Assembly (NCBI GenBank): GCA_963676095.1
Contig: OY781040.1
Span: forward strand, 6,076,001-6,140,000
Source of the DNA: G963676095 sp963676095
GTDB lineage: Bacteria > Bacteroidota > Bacteroidia > Bacteroidales > Prolixibacteraceae
Direction: 5' to 3'
Length of the DNA stretch: 64,000 nucleotides
The notes beneath the pieces were generated by a model that searched no databases, was not told where the DNA came from, and saw only the letters and a list, made by a program, of their open reading frames with translations. A program made the translations under genes and the position numbers. Shown piece by piece: positions 9,307 to 17,702 of this stretch (its first letter is position 1; each line of letters begins with the position of its first letter).

Positions 9307-12222
9307 TTACAATAATGCCTCATAAAGTATTTCCACCGGATGAAGTGCTTTTCGTCCGGTACCTTCTTCGATCTGGTGACGACAGGAAGTTCCCGGGGCA
9401 GAGATGATAACATCGTCACTGGTTTTACGTACCTCGGGGAATAGTACCAGTTCCCCTATTTTTTGGCTCAATTCGTAATGTTCTTTTTCAAAGCCAAAAG
9501 AACCGGCCATACCGCAGCACCCGCTGGGGATTTCTTCAACTTCATAGTTGATTGGGATTGACAGCATTTTTTTTGTTGGCATTGTCGATGCAACTGCTTT
9601 TTGCTGACAGTGCCCGTGCAACTTGATTTTCTTTTTTTCTGTTGTAAACAGCTCTTGCCGGATATTTCCTTTTTCAAATTCGGATGTTATGAATTCGTCG
9701 AAAAGAAAGGCGCTTTTTGCCAGTTGCTCTGCTTTGTTTTTTAATTGATCGTCAACCAGTTCCGGATATTCGTCGCGGAAAGCGAGTATCGCGGAGGGTT
9801 CGATACCCAGTAGCGGCGTTCCTTCCGAAACAATTTCAGAAAGCAAAAGAACATTTTCGTTTGCAATTTTTTTTGCGGCTTTTACCATTCCTTTGGAGAG
9901 AAAAGTACGTCCGCTCTCGCGATGCTTCGGGATAGCGACCTCGTAGCCCAGCCTGTTCAGCAACATGATTGCCCGGATCCCTATCTCGCTTTCGTTTTCA
10001 TTGGTAAACTCATCTGCAAAAAGGAAGACTTTTCCTTTGTTTCCGTTTGCATGATTTTGCGGTTTTCCCCACCACTGACGCAAAGTAATTTCCGACAATT
10101 TGGGAATATTCCTTTCGACGGCAAAGCCGATTGCTTCTTTAAACAGATCGGTCCCCGTAATCCAGTTGGTCAGTGGCCTGACCATTCTTCCTATCTTGTA
10201 TAGTTGCGGCATCCATGCAATGAGCCGTGAGCGGAAAGGAACCCCGTGTATTTCATAGTAATGCTGAAGAAATTCGGCCTTGAACTTAGCCATATCGACA
10301 TTCGACGGGCATTCTGCCTTGCAGGCCTTGCATGAGATGCAGAGATCGAGTACCTGGTATATTTCTTTGTGATCGAAAGGATTTGATTTCGATGAGCGGG
10401 ACAGATATTCGCGCAGGATGTTGGCCCTTCCCCGGGTCGTTTTATCTTCGTCTCTGGTGGCCATGAACGTTGGGCACATGGTTCCGCCAATGAGTACACT
10501 TTTTCTGCAATCGCCGGAGCCGTTACATTTTTCAATGGCCCGGAGATACCCTTTTTGTCCGGAGAAATCAAAGGTCGTGTCAAATTCCCGGTTTTTCCCT
10601 ACCAGGTACCGCAGGTTTTCAGTGATGGGCGGAGTGTCTATGATCTTCCCGGGATTCAGGATGTTCATTGGGTCCCAGGTGTGCTTTAATTCTTTGATAA
10701 GCTGATAATTGTGCTCGCCAAGCATGAACGGAATGAATTCTCCCCGGAGGCGTCCGTCACCGTGCTCACCGCTTAGCGAACCTTTATATTTTTTTACCAG
10801 CGCAGCAATTTCTTTGGCAATGGTGTGGTAAAGTTCAACATCTGCTTCCTCTTTCAGGTTTAACAATGGCCGGAGATGTATTTCTCCGGTAGCAATATGG
10901 GCATATTTTACACAGCTCAAGCCGTATTTGACGAGTATTTCGTCGAATTCCTTCATGTATTCAGGAAGATATTCAGGGGCAACGGCTGTATCTTCAATTA
11001 CGGTGGTGCTTTTTTTATCACCGGGAATGTTGGATAATAAACCAAGTCCGGCTGTTCTTAGGGCCCATACCTTTTTTATATTGTCGCTGCCTTGCACCAG
11101 TGGAAAATAATATCCGGTACCCGCAGCCTTGAAGTCTTTTTCCAGATCAGCCGCCTTTTTGAGTAACCCATCCTCAGTTTCGCAGGCAAATTCAATCATC
11201 AGAAGTGCTTTGGGGTCGTCCTGTACGAAAAACCTATTTTTGCGCTGCTCTATGTTTTCTTTTGTACAATTCAGAATGATGTCGTCCATCAACTCAATGG
11301 CCTGAGGTTTGTGCTTCAAAGCTATCAGGTTTCCCTGAAACGCTTCTTCCATCGTCGCAAAATGGGCGCAGACCAGACCGATGTACTTGGGCGGTAACGG
11401 GATCAGGTTTAGTTTAAGCCGGGTTGAAAAAGCCAGTGTCCCTTCACTGCCTGCCAGCAACTTACACAAATTTATTTTTATCCCGTTCCCCGTAAATGGA
11501 TCTGTTTCCAGGAGAGCATCGATCGCGTAGCCGTTGTTGCGCCGTTTTACTTTTGGATCCGGAAATCCTTCCCTGATGCGTTTCTGGTTCCCAGCATCAG
11601 AAAGAATTCTGCGCAGGTTCTGGTAGATCTGGGTCTCCAGACGCCTTGGATCGCCTGCACATTTTGCATAAAATTCTTCGGAAGGGAGCTCCCTGAAAAA
11701 GATTTCAGAACCGTCAGAAAGGATACAATCCATTTCGAGGATATGGTCGCGGGCACTTCCATAGACAAGCGAGTGTAACCCGCAAGAGTTGTTACCAACC
11801 ATTCCTCCTATACAACACCTGTTTGCCGTTGACGTTTCAGGTCCGAACTGCAGCCCGTGAGGGGCAAGAAACTGGTTCAGTTCCGCAAGGTTGACGCCAG
11901 GCTCAACAATCACCCAGTGTTCTTCCTTGTTAAACTCGAGTATTTTGTTCATGTATTTGGAAACATCTGTCACAATACCTGGTCCTACAACCTGACCTGC
12001 CAAAGAGGTGCCGGCAGCTCTCGGGATGACTGATGTTTGATGATGTCTGGCAAAATCGATAATTTTCTGAATGTCTTTTGAGGACTTGGGCCTGCATACA
12101 GCTTGTGGAATTTCCCGGTATGAGGAGGCATCGGTCGCGTAAATTACCCGGTGCATATTGTCTGTAAAAACATCCCCGTCCAGATTTGATTTGAGCAGGG
12201 AAAAAGGATCAATCTTTTTCAT
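9307..12222 (-). CDS. FAD- and Fe-S-containing D-2-hydroxyacid dehydrogenase (D-lactate/glycolate type), fused form
   Basis: The product has 971 aa and is cytoplasmic with no signal peptide. Residues 40-270 form a PCMH-type FAD-binding domain (IPRAAGTSLAGQVVGPGIV, GGMVGNNSCG). Residues 270-540 form the FAD-linked oxidase C-terminal domain, with GEIHLRPLLNL and LSGEHGDGRLRGEF. Residues about 560-660 hold ferredoxin-like Fe-S ligands (CISCKACKAECP). The last 250 residues resemble GlcF, with a cysteine-rich CCG segment (CCGMAGSFGFEKEHY). This is GlcD plus GlcF in one chain, as in the large D-lactate or 2-hydroxyglutarate dehydrogenases that pass electrons to quinone or electron-transfer proteins. 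Substrate cannot be fixed. It sits between the PUL and the acid-forming cluster, so lactate use or disposal would be in keeping. Confidence 0.9.
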   Translation of the reverse strand: MKKIDPFSLLKSNLDGDVFTDNMHRVIYATDASSYREIPQAVCRPKSSKDIQKIIDFARHHQTSVIPRAAGTSLAGQVVGPGIVTDVSKYMNKILEFNKEEHWVIVEPGVNLAELNQFLAPHGLQFGPETSTANRCCIGGMVGNNSCGLHSLVYGSARDHILEMDCILSDGSEIFFRELPSEEFYAKCAGDPRRLETQIYQNLRRILSDAGNQKRIREGFPDPKVKRRNNGYAIDALLETDPFTGNGIKINLCKLLAGSEGTLAFSTRLKLNLIPLPPKYIGLVCAHFATMEEAFQGNLIALKHKPQAIELMDDIILNCTKENIEQRKNRFFVQDDPKALLMIEFACETEDGLLKKAADLEKDFKAAGTGYYFPLVQGSDNIKKVWALRTAGLGLLSNIPGDKKSTTVIEDTAVAPEYLPEYMKEFDEILVKYGLSCVKYAHIATGEIHLRPLLNLKEEADVELYHTIAKEIAALVKKYKGSLSGEHGDGRLRGEFIPFMLGEHNYQLIKELKHTWDPMNILNPGKIIDTPPITENLRYLVGKNREFDTTFDFSGQKGYLRAIEKCNGSGDCRKSVLIGGTMCPTFMATRDEDKTTRGRANILREYLSRSSKSNPFDHKEIYQVLDLCISCKACKAECPSNVDMAKFKAEFLQHYYEIHGVPFRSRLIAWMPQLYKIGRMVRPLTNWITGTDLFKEAIGFAVERNIPKLSEITLRQWWGKPQNHANGNKGKVFLFADEFTNENESEIGIRAIMLLNRLGYEVAIPKHRESGRTFLSKGMVKAAKKIANENVLLLSEIVSEGTPLLGIEPSAILAFRDEYPELVDDQLKNKAEQLAKSAFLFDEFITSEFEKGNIRQELFTTEKKKIKLHGHCQQKAVASTMPTKKMLSIPINYEVEEIPSGCCGMAGSFGFEKEHYELSQKIGELVLFPEVRKTSDDVIISAPGTSCRHQIEEGTGRKALHPVEILYEALL

Positions 12223-13038
12223 TTAAAAGAGAAGTTAGTTAATTTACTCTATTTTCCACATTTCATGGATCCCTCCGGATATTTAAGGTGGATTCATCCT
12301 TTTTTTATTTAATTTACTCCACCATTTCGTTGCTGTTTATGTCCCATGTGAACGGATTAATTCTCATGTTCCGTTTTATTGTTCTCTCCTTACTTTTCCT
12401 TTCCGGACGGGCATTCAACAAAAATATCAATTTATTCTATTCGTTTTTAATTCTTTTGACAGATTAACCTAATCCATGATTTTTCTCCTGATTTATCCCA
12501 TCCCTTGATATGACCCTGCAAATAATTTATAAAAATTTAATATGGCAAAATGCTTGGCATAAAAATGAACAAGATAGAGCAATCGATTGCACATAGATTG
12601 TATTTTTGTCGCAGAAGAAATTCCAAAAGCCTTGATAAACGTCAGGATTAACAAATAATTATCCGGAAACGGGAGTTCGCACGGGATATTTTGTCTATTT
12701 TTGCAATTGGAATATTTTATTCAAAAGTTAAAAATAAATTGTTTTCCGGCAAGATAAGTTCGTTTCGGGTGTTCTGTGGCAGGAATTTAAACTTAGAGAA
12801 GTATCTTTCATTATAAAGAATGCCTGAAAGGGATGAGAGAAATCTTTCCGGGGATTATAATCTGGAGGGAACATATTTGCGAAAAGCAGTGACTGGCCTT
12901 GTTTTGAGGGATGTTTTTATTTTACGTCTTTATAATTGGCATGAAATTTTTTGAGTAGGATTCTAAAAAACGATCTGTAAAAGCCTTTTCTGAAAAACAG
13001 AATTTAGCGACCCTTAGAATATCAGGTAGTACTAAACA
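12223..13038. other. Non-coding gap upstream of the fermentation cluster
   Basis: About 816 bp between the divergent dehydrogenase and pta genes, AT-rich, with stops in all frames at short intervals. I see no credible gene. Two TAttTTTG strings (12601-12608 and 12696-12703, plus strand) match the Bacteroidota -7 promoter element and could drive the pta cluster, but neither has a convincing -33 TTTG at the right spacing. Confidence 0.5.
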
Positions 13039-13157
13039 GTTGCCAAATGAAAAGTTAAAAGATAGACACATGAAACGAACCATGAGTGTTAAGCCGTCTG
13101 GTGAACAGACGGTGATTACGATGGTGAATGGTTGGGCGGTGAGTTTCATGTGGCAAC
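13039..13157 (+). ncRNA. Strongly structured leader upstream of pta (class not recognised)
   Basis: The transcript would form three nested helices. The outer helix pairs 13039-13052 with 13144-13157 (13 of 14 positions, including gttgcca with tggcaac). A middle helix pairs aaccat (13078-13083) with atggtt (13128-13133). A closing hairpin has the 7-bp stem ccgtctg (13094-13100) with cagacgg (13106-13112) and a gtgaa loop. The arrangement ends 37 bp before the pta start codon. It may be a cis-regulatory leader of the pta-buk cluster. An alternative is a surviving piece of a group II intron domain I, since the gtgttaagccg...ggtgattacg context is loosely reminiscent of such introns, although no reverse transcriptase or domain V is nearby. 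The pairing is seen; the role is inference. Confidence 0.5.
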
Positions 13158-13194
13158 TAAAAGAAATTCATGAACACATGAAAAATTTATACAT

Positions 13195-14202
13195 ATGAAA
13201 CTACTTGAACGCGTTATCAAAAACGCACAAAGTTATCAAAAGCGGATTGTGTTGTCTGAAGGGACAGAACCCAGGACGCTGAGAGCAACAGAGATTATCC
13301 TTAAAGAAAATATTGCACGGATCATTCTGCTTGGAAGTCCGGTAGAAATCATGAAAGCAGCAGAGGAATATGGTGTGAATATTACCGGTGCAGTTCTGAT
13401 CGACCCAAAGACTGATAGCCGTCGACAGACTTATGCCGACCTGATGGTCGAAATTCGTAAATCAAAAGGACTAACAAAGGAAGAGGCTTTGGAAATGCTG
13501 AATGATCCGCTGGTCTTTGCTCCCCTGATGATTAAAAGCGGGGATGCAGATGGCGAGATTGCAGGGGCAATCAATGCTACAGGAGATGTACTAAGGCCTG
13601 CTTTCCAGTTTATAAAAACATTGCCGGGAGTGAGTGTTGTTTCCGGTGCATTTTTGATGTTTGTCAACGATCCCCATTTCGGGCACGATGGCATTCTTGT
13701 TTTTGCAGATTGTGCCGTTATGCCTGATCCAACAGAAGCAGAGCTGGCAGAGATTGCTGTAACAACGGCAAAAACAGCCAGGGCTATCGTGGGTATGGAT
13801 CCCCGGGTGGCAATGCTTAGTTTTTCAACCAAAGGAAGTGCAAAACACCCAAGAGTTGATAAAGTGGTAAATGCTCTGAAGATTGCAAAGGAAATGGATC
13901 CTGAACTGAAAATTGATGGAGAGATGCAGCTGGATGCAGCATTGATGCCTGAAGTGGCCAAGCTGAAAGCTCCTGACAGTGAAGTGGCAGGACGGGCAAA
14001 TGTATTGGTTTTTCCGGGATTGGAAGCTGCCAACATTGGTTATAAACTTGTACAACGGCTGGCCGGAGCCGAAGCCATCGGCCCGGTGTTGCAGGGAATG
14101 GCAGCTCCTATCAACGACCTTTCAAGGGGATGCTCTGTAAGTGATATTGTAAACATGGTGGCCATTACCTCTAACCAGGCGGCTGCCTTATTTGATAAAT
14201 AA
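13195..14202 (+). CDS. pta: Phosphate acetyltransferase
   Basis: The product has 335 aa, the size of the short, stand-alone Pta class. Recognisable segments are RIVLSEGTEPRTLRAT near residue 18, the glycine-rich block GDADGEIAGAINATGDVLRPA (residues about 116-136), and C-terminal SEVAGRANVLVFPGLEAANIGYK plus GPVLQGMAAPINDLSRGCSV, split here by normal sequence. It converts acetyl-CoA and phosphate to acetyl phosphate and CoA. AckA, two genes downstream, then makes acetate and ATP. It is the first gene of a same-strand run (pta, hydroxyacyl-CoA dehydrogenase, ackA, ptb, buk), with only 6 bp to the next start, and is preceded by the structured leader at 13039-13157. The related Ptb lies 2.5 kb away and is clearly a different paralog. 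Confidence 0.94.
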   Translation: MKLLERVIKNAQSYQKRIVLSEGTEPRTLRATEIILKENIARIILLGSPVEIMKAAEEYGVNITGAVLIDPKTDSRRQTYADLMVEIRKSKGLTKEEALEMLNDPLVFAPLMIKSGDADGEIAGAINATGDVLRPAFQFIKTLPGVSVVSGAFLMFVNDPHFGHDGILVFADCAVMPDPTEAELAEIAVTTAKTARAIVGMDPRVAMLSFSTKGSAKHPRVDKVVNALKIAKEMDPELKIDGEMQLDAALMPEVAKLKAPDSEVAGRANVLVFPGLEAANIGYKLVQRLAGAEAIGPVLQGMAAPINDLSRGCSVSDIVNMVAITSNQAAALFDK

Positions 14203-14208
14203 CAAGTT

Positions 14209-15159
14209 ATGTCAAGTGATGTTGTATACGAAGCCATCGAGGATTTTGGCTTGAGTAAAAAGGAAAAGTCGAGAACTTTGTTTTCTAAAATTGGTATTGC
14301 GGGATGTGGTACGGTAGGCCAAAATATTGCACGGATTGCCAGTACCTATGGTATTGAGGTTATTTTTATTGAGGTTAGTGAAGAAAAAGTCAAGGAGGCA
14401 TATAGTAATATCGGGAAAGTACTTGACCAGCGTATTGAACATTGGGGATTGACTCCAGGGGAAAAAAGGGCTATCCTTTCCAGGATAAAGGGAACAATGG
14501 ATTATCAGGATCTGGCCGGTTGCGATTTTGTTATTGAGGCAATACGGGCCACAGACCGTGGTGGAAAAATTAAAGAACGTAAAGCGATATTTAAGCGTAT
14601 TGAGGAAGTTGTTGACCGCGATTGTATTATTGCTACCAATTCGACAACAATCGTTGTCACAGAACTTTCTTCCGAATTGCAATATAAAGATCGTTGTGTC
14701 AGTCTGCATTTCTTTGTTTCATCTCCTGAAGCCAAAGTGATTGAAGTGGTTAAAGGGCTTTATACCTCAGATGAAACTTATGTGAAAGTATGCAAGTTTG
14801 TTACAATGATTAACCGGAAGATTATTCCGGTGGAAGAATCCGCAGGGCTTGTCAGTGTCCGTCTCTTTGTCGTCCTTTTAAACGAAGCATGCGAAGAGCT
14901 GATGGAGGGAATTTCATCAGTAAAAGATATTGACCAGACAATGCAGATTGGGTTTGGCATGAGAATGGGACCTTTTGAAGTTGCCGACAGAATTGGACTT
15001 GACAAAGTTGTACTTTGGATGGACAACATTTACAATGAATTCGGAGACGTCCGCTATAAGCCTTCTCCATATATTAAACGGCTCGTTCGTGCAAAGCAGC
15101 TTGGAACAGCCTCAGGCAAGGGATTCTATAGTTATGACGGGGAAGAGAATAAAATCTGA
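14209..15159 (+). CDS. 3-hydroxyacyl-CoA dehydrogenase family protein with altered active site
   Basis: The product has 316 aa. A Rossmann NAD-binding fold starts at residue 27 with the GxGxxG turn GCGTVG (32-37), an acidic residue ends the second strand (IEVSEEK), and the C-terminal helical domain ends with GTASGKGFYSYDG, as in 3-hydroxybutyryl-CoA dehydrogenases. Catalytic His167 (SLHFF) and Glu179 (KVIEVV) are kept. The usual Asn of the VNR motif is replaced by Ser216 (GLVSVRLF), and the common HFFNP turn reads HFFVSSP. It lies 6 bp after pta. The position inside an acetate/butyrate cluster suggests reduction of acetoacetyl-CoA or a related 3-oxoacyl-CoA on the way to butyryl-CoA. The substitution of the active-site Asn means activity or substrate may differ. 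No crotonase or thiolase gene is in the window. Confidence 0.82.
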   Translation: MSSDVVYEAIEDFGLSKKEKSRTLFSKIGIAGCGTVGQNIARIASTYGIEVIFIEVSEEKVKEAYSNIGKVLDQRIEHWGLTPGEKRAILSRIKGTMDYQDLAGCDFVIEAIRATDRGGKIKERKAIFKRIEEVVDRDCIIATNSTTIVVTELSSELQYKDRCVSLHFFVSSPEAKVIEVVKGLYTSDETYVKVCKFVTMINRKIIPVEESAGLVSVRLFVVLLNEACEELMEGISSVKDIDQTMQIGFGMRMGPFEVADRIGLDKVVLWMDNIYNEFGDVRYKPSPYIKRLVRAKQLGTASGKGFYSYDGEENKI

Positions 15160-15278
15160 CCCTGGCCTGGGTACTATTTAATAGAAACGACCTGAATAAT
15201 CAGGAAGGGATCATTAATTGACAGACATGTTGCCGGTCTTATCCGGGTCACAAAAGGAATAATTGAATATTAGCTAAA

Positions 15279-15296
15279 GCGAAGGGTAGGCTTCGC
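15279..15296 (+). other. Small hairpin before ackA
   Basis: A 6-bp stem (gcgaag, cttcgc) with a 6-base loop lies 20 bp before the ackA start codon, in the 157-bp gap after the dehydrogenase gene. It lacks a T-tract, so it is not a normal terminator. It may affect ackA translation or mRNA processing; this is inference. Confidence 0.3.
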
Positions 15297-15316
15297 CAAA
15301 TTGAAATTAAAAACCA

Positions 15317-16528
15317 ATGAAGATTCTTGTTTTAAACTGTGGAAGCAGTTCAATAAAATATCAGCTTTTCAGTATGGATGACCGAAAAGTCATTGCCAAG
15401 GGCGGAATTGAAAAGCTAGGGATGAAAGGATCCTTTTTAAAGCATAAACAGGAAAGCGGACGCCAGATTGTTTTTGAAGGAGAGATACTCGATCATAAAA
15501 GCGGGATTGAATATATACTTGGCGTTTTGACCAGTGAAAAATACGGGTGCCTGAAAAAACTGAACGAAATTGATGCTGTTGGGCACCGCGTTGTTCACGG
15601 AGGAGAGTATTTTAGTTCGAGCGAGTTTATTACCGGCGAAGTTATTGATGCACTGGAAAAGTGTGCTATTCTCGCACCTCTTCACAATCCTCCCAATATC
15701 AAAGGGATTGAAGCCATGGAAGAACTGATTCCCGGAATTCCCCAGGTAGGTGTTTTTGATACAGCATTCCATCAAACGATGGAACCGGTTGCCTATATGT
15801 ATGGAATTCCTTACGTATTGTATAAAAAATACGGAATCAGACGTTACGGTTTTCATGGGACCAGCCACCGATATGTTACCCGGCGGGCCTGCGATATTCT
15901 CGGCCGGGATTATTCGACCCAGAAAATTATTTCCTGTCACCTTGGAAACGGAGCTTCTGTCGCTGCTGTAAAAAACGGGAAATCGATCGATACCAGCATG
16001 GGATTTACCCCGGTTGAAGGGCTTATCATGGGAACACGGGCCGGAGATCTGGATGTCGGGGCTGTTACTTACATTATGGAAAAGGAAGAAATAGGTCTGA
16101 AAACAGCCAATGTTCTGTTTAATAAACACAGCGGAATGCTTGGGCTTACCGGGATTTCTTCTGATATGCGCGAGATTGAGGAAGCTGCAGAAGAAGGGAA
16201 CGAAAGGGCCAAACTGGCATTGGATATGTACGATTACAAAATTAAAAAATATATCGGATCATACATGGCTGCCATGGGAGGGTTGGATATTTTGATTTTC
16301 ACCGGCGGAATCGGAGAAAATGCAGATACGACCAGGTATGGCATTTTGAAGGATATGGAGGCTCTCGGTCTTCGGATCGACCAGGACAAAAATAAAGGAC
16401 TTCGGGGAAAGGAACAAATTATCAGCCAGGATGGTGCTCCCGTTACAATAATAGTTGTTCCTACTGATGAGGAACTGATGATTGCCCTTGATACTGAAAA
16501 AATTGTTTTAGGAAAAGTTAAATCCTGA
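15317..16528 (+). CDS. ackA: Acetate kinase
   Basis: The product has 403 aa, the standard length. It shows the acetokinase signatures: LNCGSSSIKYQLF at residues 5-17, VGVFDTAFHQTM with the catalytic Asp near residue 150, RRYGFHGTSHRYV near residue 177 with the catalytic His, the nucleotide-binding SMGFTPVEGLIMGTRAGDLD, and FTGGIGENADTTR with C-terminal TDEELMIALDT. It transfers phosphate from acetyl phosphate to ADP, giving acetate and ATP. Together with pta it forms the normal overflow/fermentation route. Its hairpin terminator with a T-tract at 16556-16594 separates it from ptb-buk, so ptb-buk probably has its own promoter. Confidence 0.97.
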   Translation: MKILVLNCGSSSIKYQLFSMDDRKVIAKGGIEKLGMKGSFLKHKQESGRQIVFEGEILDHKSGIEYILGVLTSEKYGCLKKLNEIDAVGHRVVHGGEYFSSSEFITGEVIDALEKCAILAPLHNPPNIKGIEAMEELIPGIPQVGVFDTAFHQTMEPVAYMYGIPYVLYKKYGIRRYGFHGTSHRYVTRRACDILGRDYSTQKIISCHLGNGASVAAVKNGKSIDTSMGFTPVEGLIMGTRAGDLDVGAVTYIMEKEEIGLKTANVLFNKHSGMLGLTGISSDMREIEEAAEEGNERAKLALDMYDYKIKKYIGSYMAAMGGLDILIFTGGIGENADTTRYGILKDMEALGLRIDQDKNKGLRGKEQIISQDGAPVTIIVVPTDEELMIALDTEKIVLGKVKS

Positions 16529-16555
16529 ATTTTATTTTGAAGGACGATAATGTTG

Positions 16556-16594
16556 AAACATCCGGCAATCATTTGGGTTCCCGGATGTTTTTTT
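16556..16594 (+). terminator. Rho-independent terminator after ackA
   Basis: A 10-bp stem (aaacatccgg at 16556-16565, ccggatgttt at 16581-16590) is followed by a run of T. It lies 27 bp past the ackA stop. Confidence 0.85.
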
Positions 16595-16766
16595 ATGAGA
16601 ACAGATGACAGGGAAAACAGCTGAAATCAGAGGAACAAAATGCTGTCGCATGAAAGGACCTTCATAAACTATTCTTCGTGCTTTACGTCTATGCATTGGA
16701 TATTTTTTAGCTTTTGTAGCGTTAGTTTAATTTTTATCTTTTAATTTTCGGAAAAGATTAGGCACA

Positions 16767-17702
16767 ATGATTCATAAAATCGAAGATATTTATAACCTGA
16801 TCAAATCGAGGCCGGGGAAAAAAATGGTTCTGGTAAACGGTATTGACGAACATAGCCTCGAAGCAGCATATCTTGCTTCTGAGATGGGACTGATAACGGT
16901 GCAGGTTACCGGCTCATCTGAGGAGATTCGCCGGATATGCAGGAAAATGGGGATAAATTACGACATGTTTGATATCGTTGAGGCCGAAAACGAAGAGCAG
17001 GCCGCTCTTCAGGCTGTTCGTCTTGTCAGCTCCGGCCATGCCGATTTTATGATGAAAGGGCTTATCAGTACAGATAAGTATATGCGGGCACTGTTGAACA
17101 AAGAATTCGGGATGTTTCAGAAAGAAGGTGTGCTGAGCCATGTTACTTTGGTCGAGAATGACCAGTATCCAAAACTCTTATTAGTCAGCGACGTTGCTGT
17201 AATCCCATACCCGAATATGGCCCAGAAGGAAGCAATGATTAATTACCTGATCAGCATGGCGAAATCCTTGGGGGTGAATGAACCTAAAGTCGCACTAATA
17301 GCCCCGACCGAGCAGGTATTACCGGCGATGCCTGCATGTACCGATTCGGCTCTTTTGACAGAAATGGGCAGACAGGGTAACTTCCCCGGAGGAATTGTGG
17401 ATGGCCCAATGGCGCTGGATGTTGCTATTGATACCGAATCGGCCCGTATTAAGAATATTGTTTCTCCAGTGGCAGGCAATGCTGATTGCCTTTTGTTCCA
17501 TAATATCGATGCCGGTAATGTTTTTTACAAGATGAGCACCAAGCTTTGCCATTCCAGGCAGGCAGCCGTAGTTGTTGGTGCAAAGGTGCCGGCAGTATTG
17601 TCGTCACGGGGAGATGATTCACAGACCAAGTTGAATTCAATTGTTTTAGCATCATTTTTGAGTAAAATGGATTATGAACGAGTTTCGCATATTGGCCATT
17701 AA
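16767..17702 (+). CDS. ptb: Phosphate butyryltransferase
   Basis: The product has 311 aa, the normal Ptb length (shorter than Pta). Segments typical of the family are the early VLVNGIDEHSLEAAYLA, the middle SGHADFMMKGLISTDKYMRALLN and KLLLVSDVAVIPYPNM, and the C-terminal FPGGIVDGPMALDVAID and NADCLLFHNIDAGNVFYK. It converts butyryl-CoA (or branched/longer acyl-CoA) and phosphate to the acyl phosphate. It overlaps the buk start by 29 bp, so the two are translationally coupled. Butyrate versus isobutyrate/isovalerate preference cannot be read from sequence. Confidence 0.94.
   Translation: MIHKIEDIYNLIKSRPGKKMVLVNGIDEHSLEAAYLASEMGLITVQVTGSSEEIRRICRKMGINYDMFDIVEAENEEQAALQAVRLVSSGHADFMMKGLISTDKYMRALLNKEFGMFQKEGVLSHVTLVENDQYPKLLLVSDVAVIPYPNMAQKEAMINYLISMAKSLGVNEPKVALIAPTEQVLPAMPACTDSALLTEMGRQGNFPGGIVDGPMALDVAIDTESARIKNIVSPVAGNADCLLFHNIDAGNVFYKMSTKLCHSRQAAVVVGAKVPAVLSSRGDDSQTKLNSIVLASFLSKMDYERVSHIGH

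Noticed and set aside
12922..13149. 75-aa minus-strand frame across the structured leader
   Set aside because: No motif; it overlaps paired RNA arms and has no supportive context.
13431..14036. 201-aa open frame antisense to pta
   Set aside because: The plus-strand frame is a complete Pta; the antisense frame has no motif and low-complexity Ser/Ala content expected from a shadow.
15437..16129. 230-aa open frame antisense to ackA
   Set aside because: The sense strand encodes full acetate kinase with all motifs; the antisense frame shows no family pattern.
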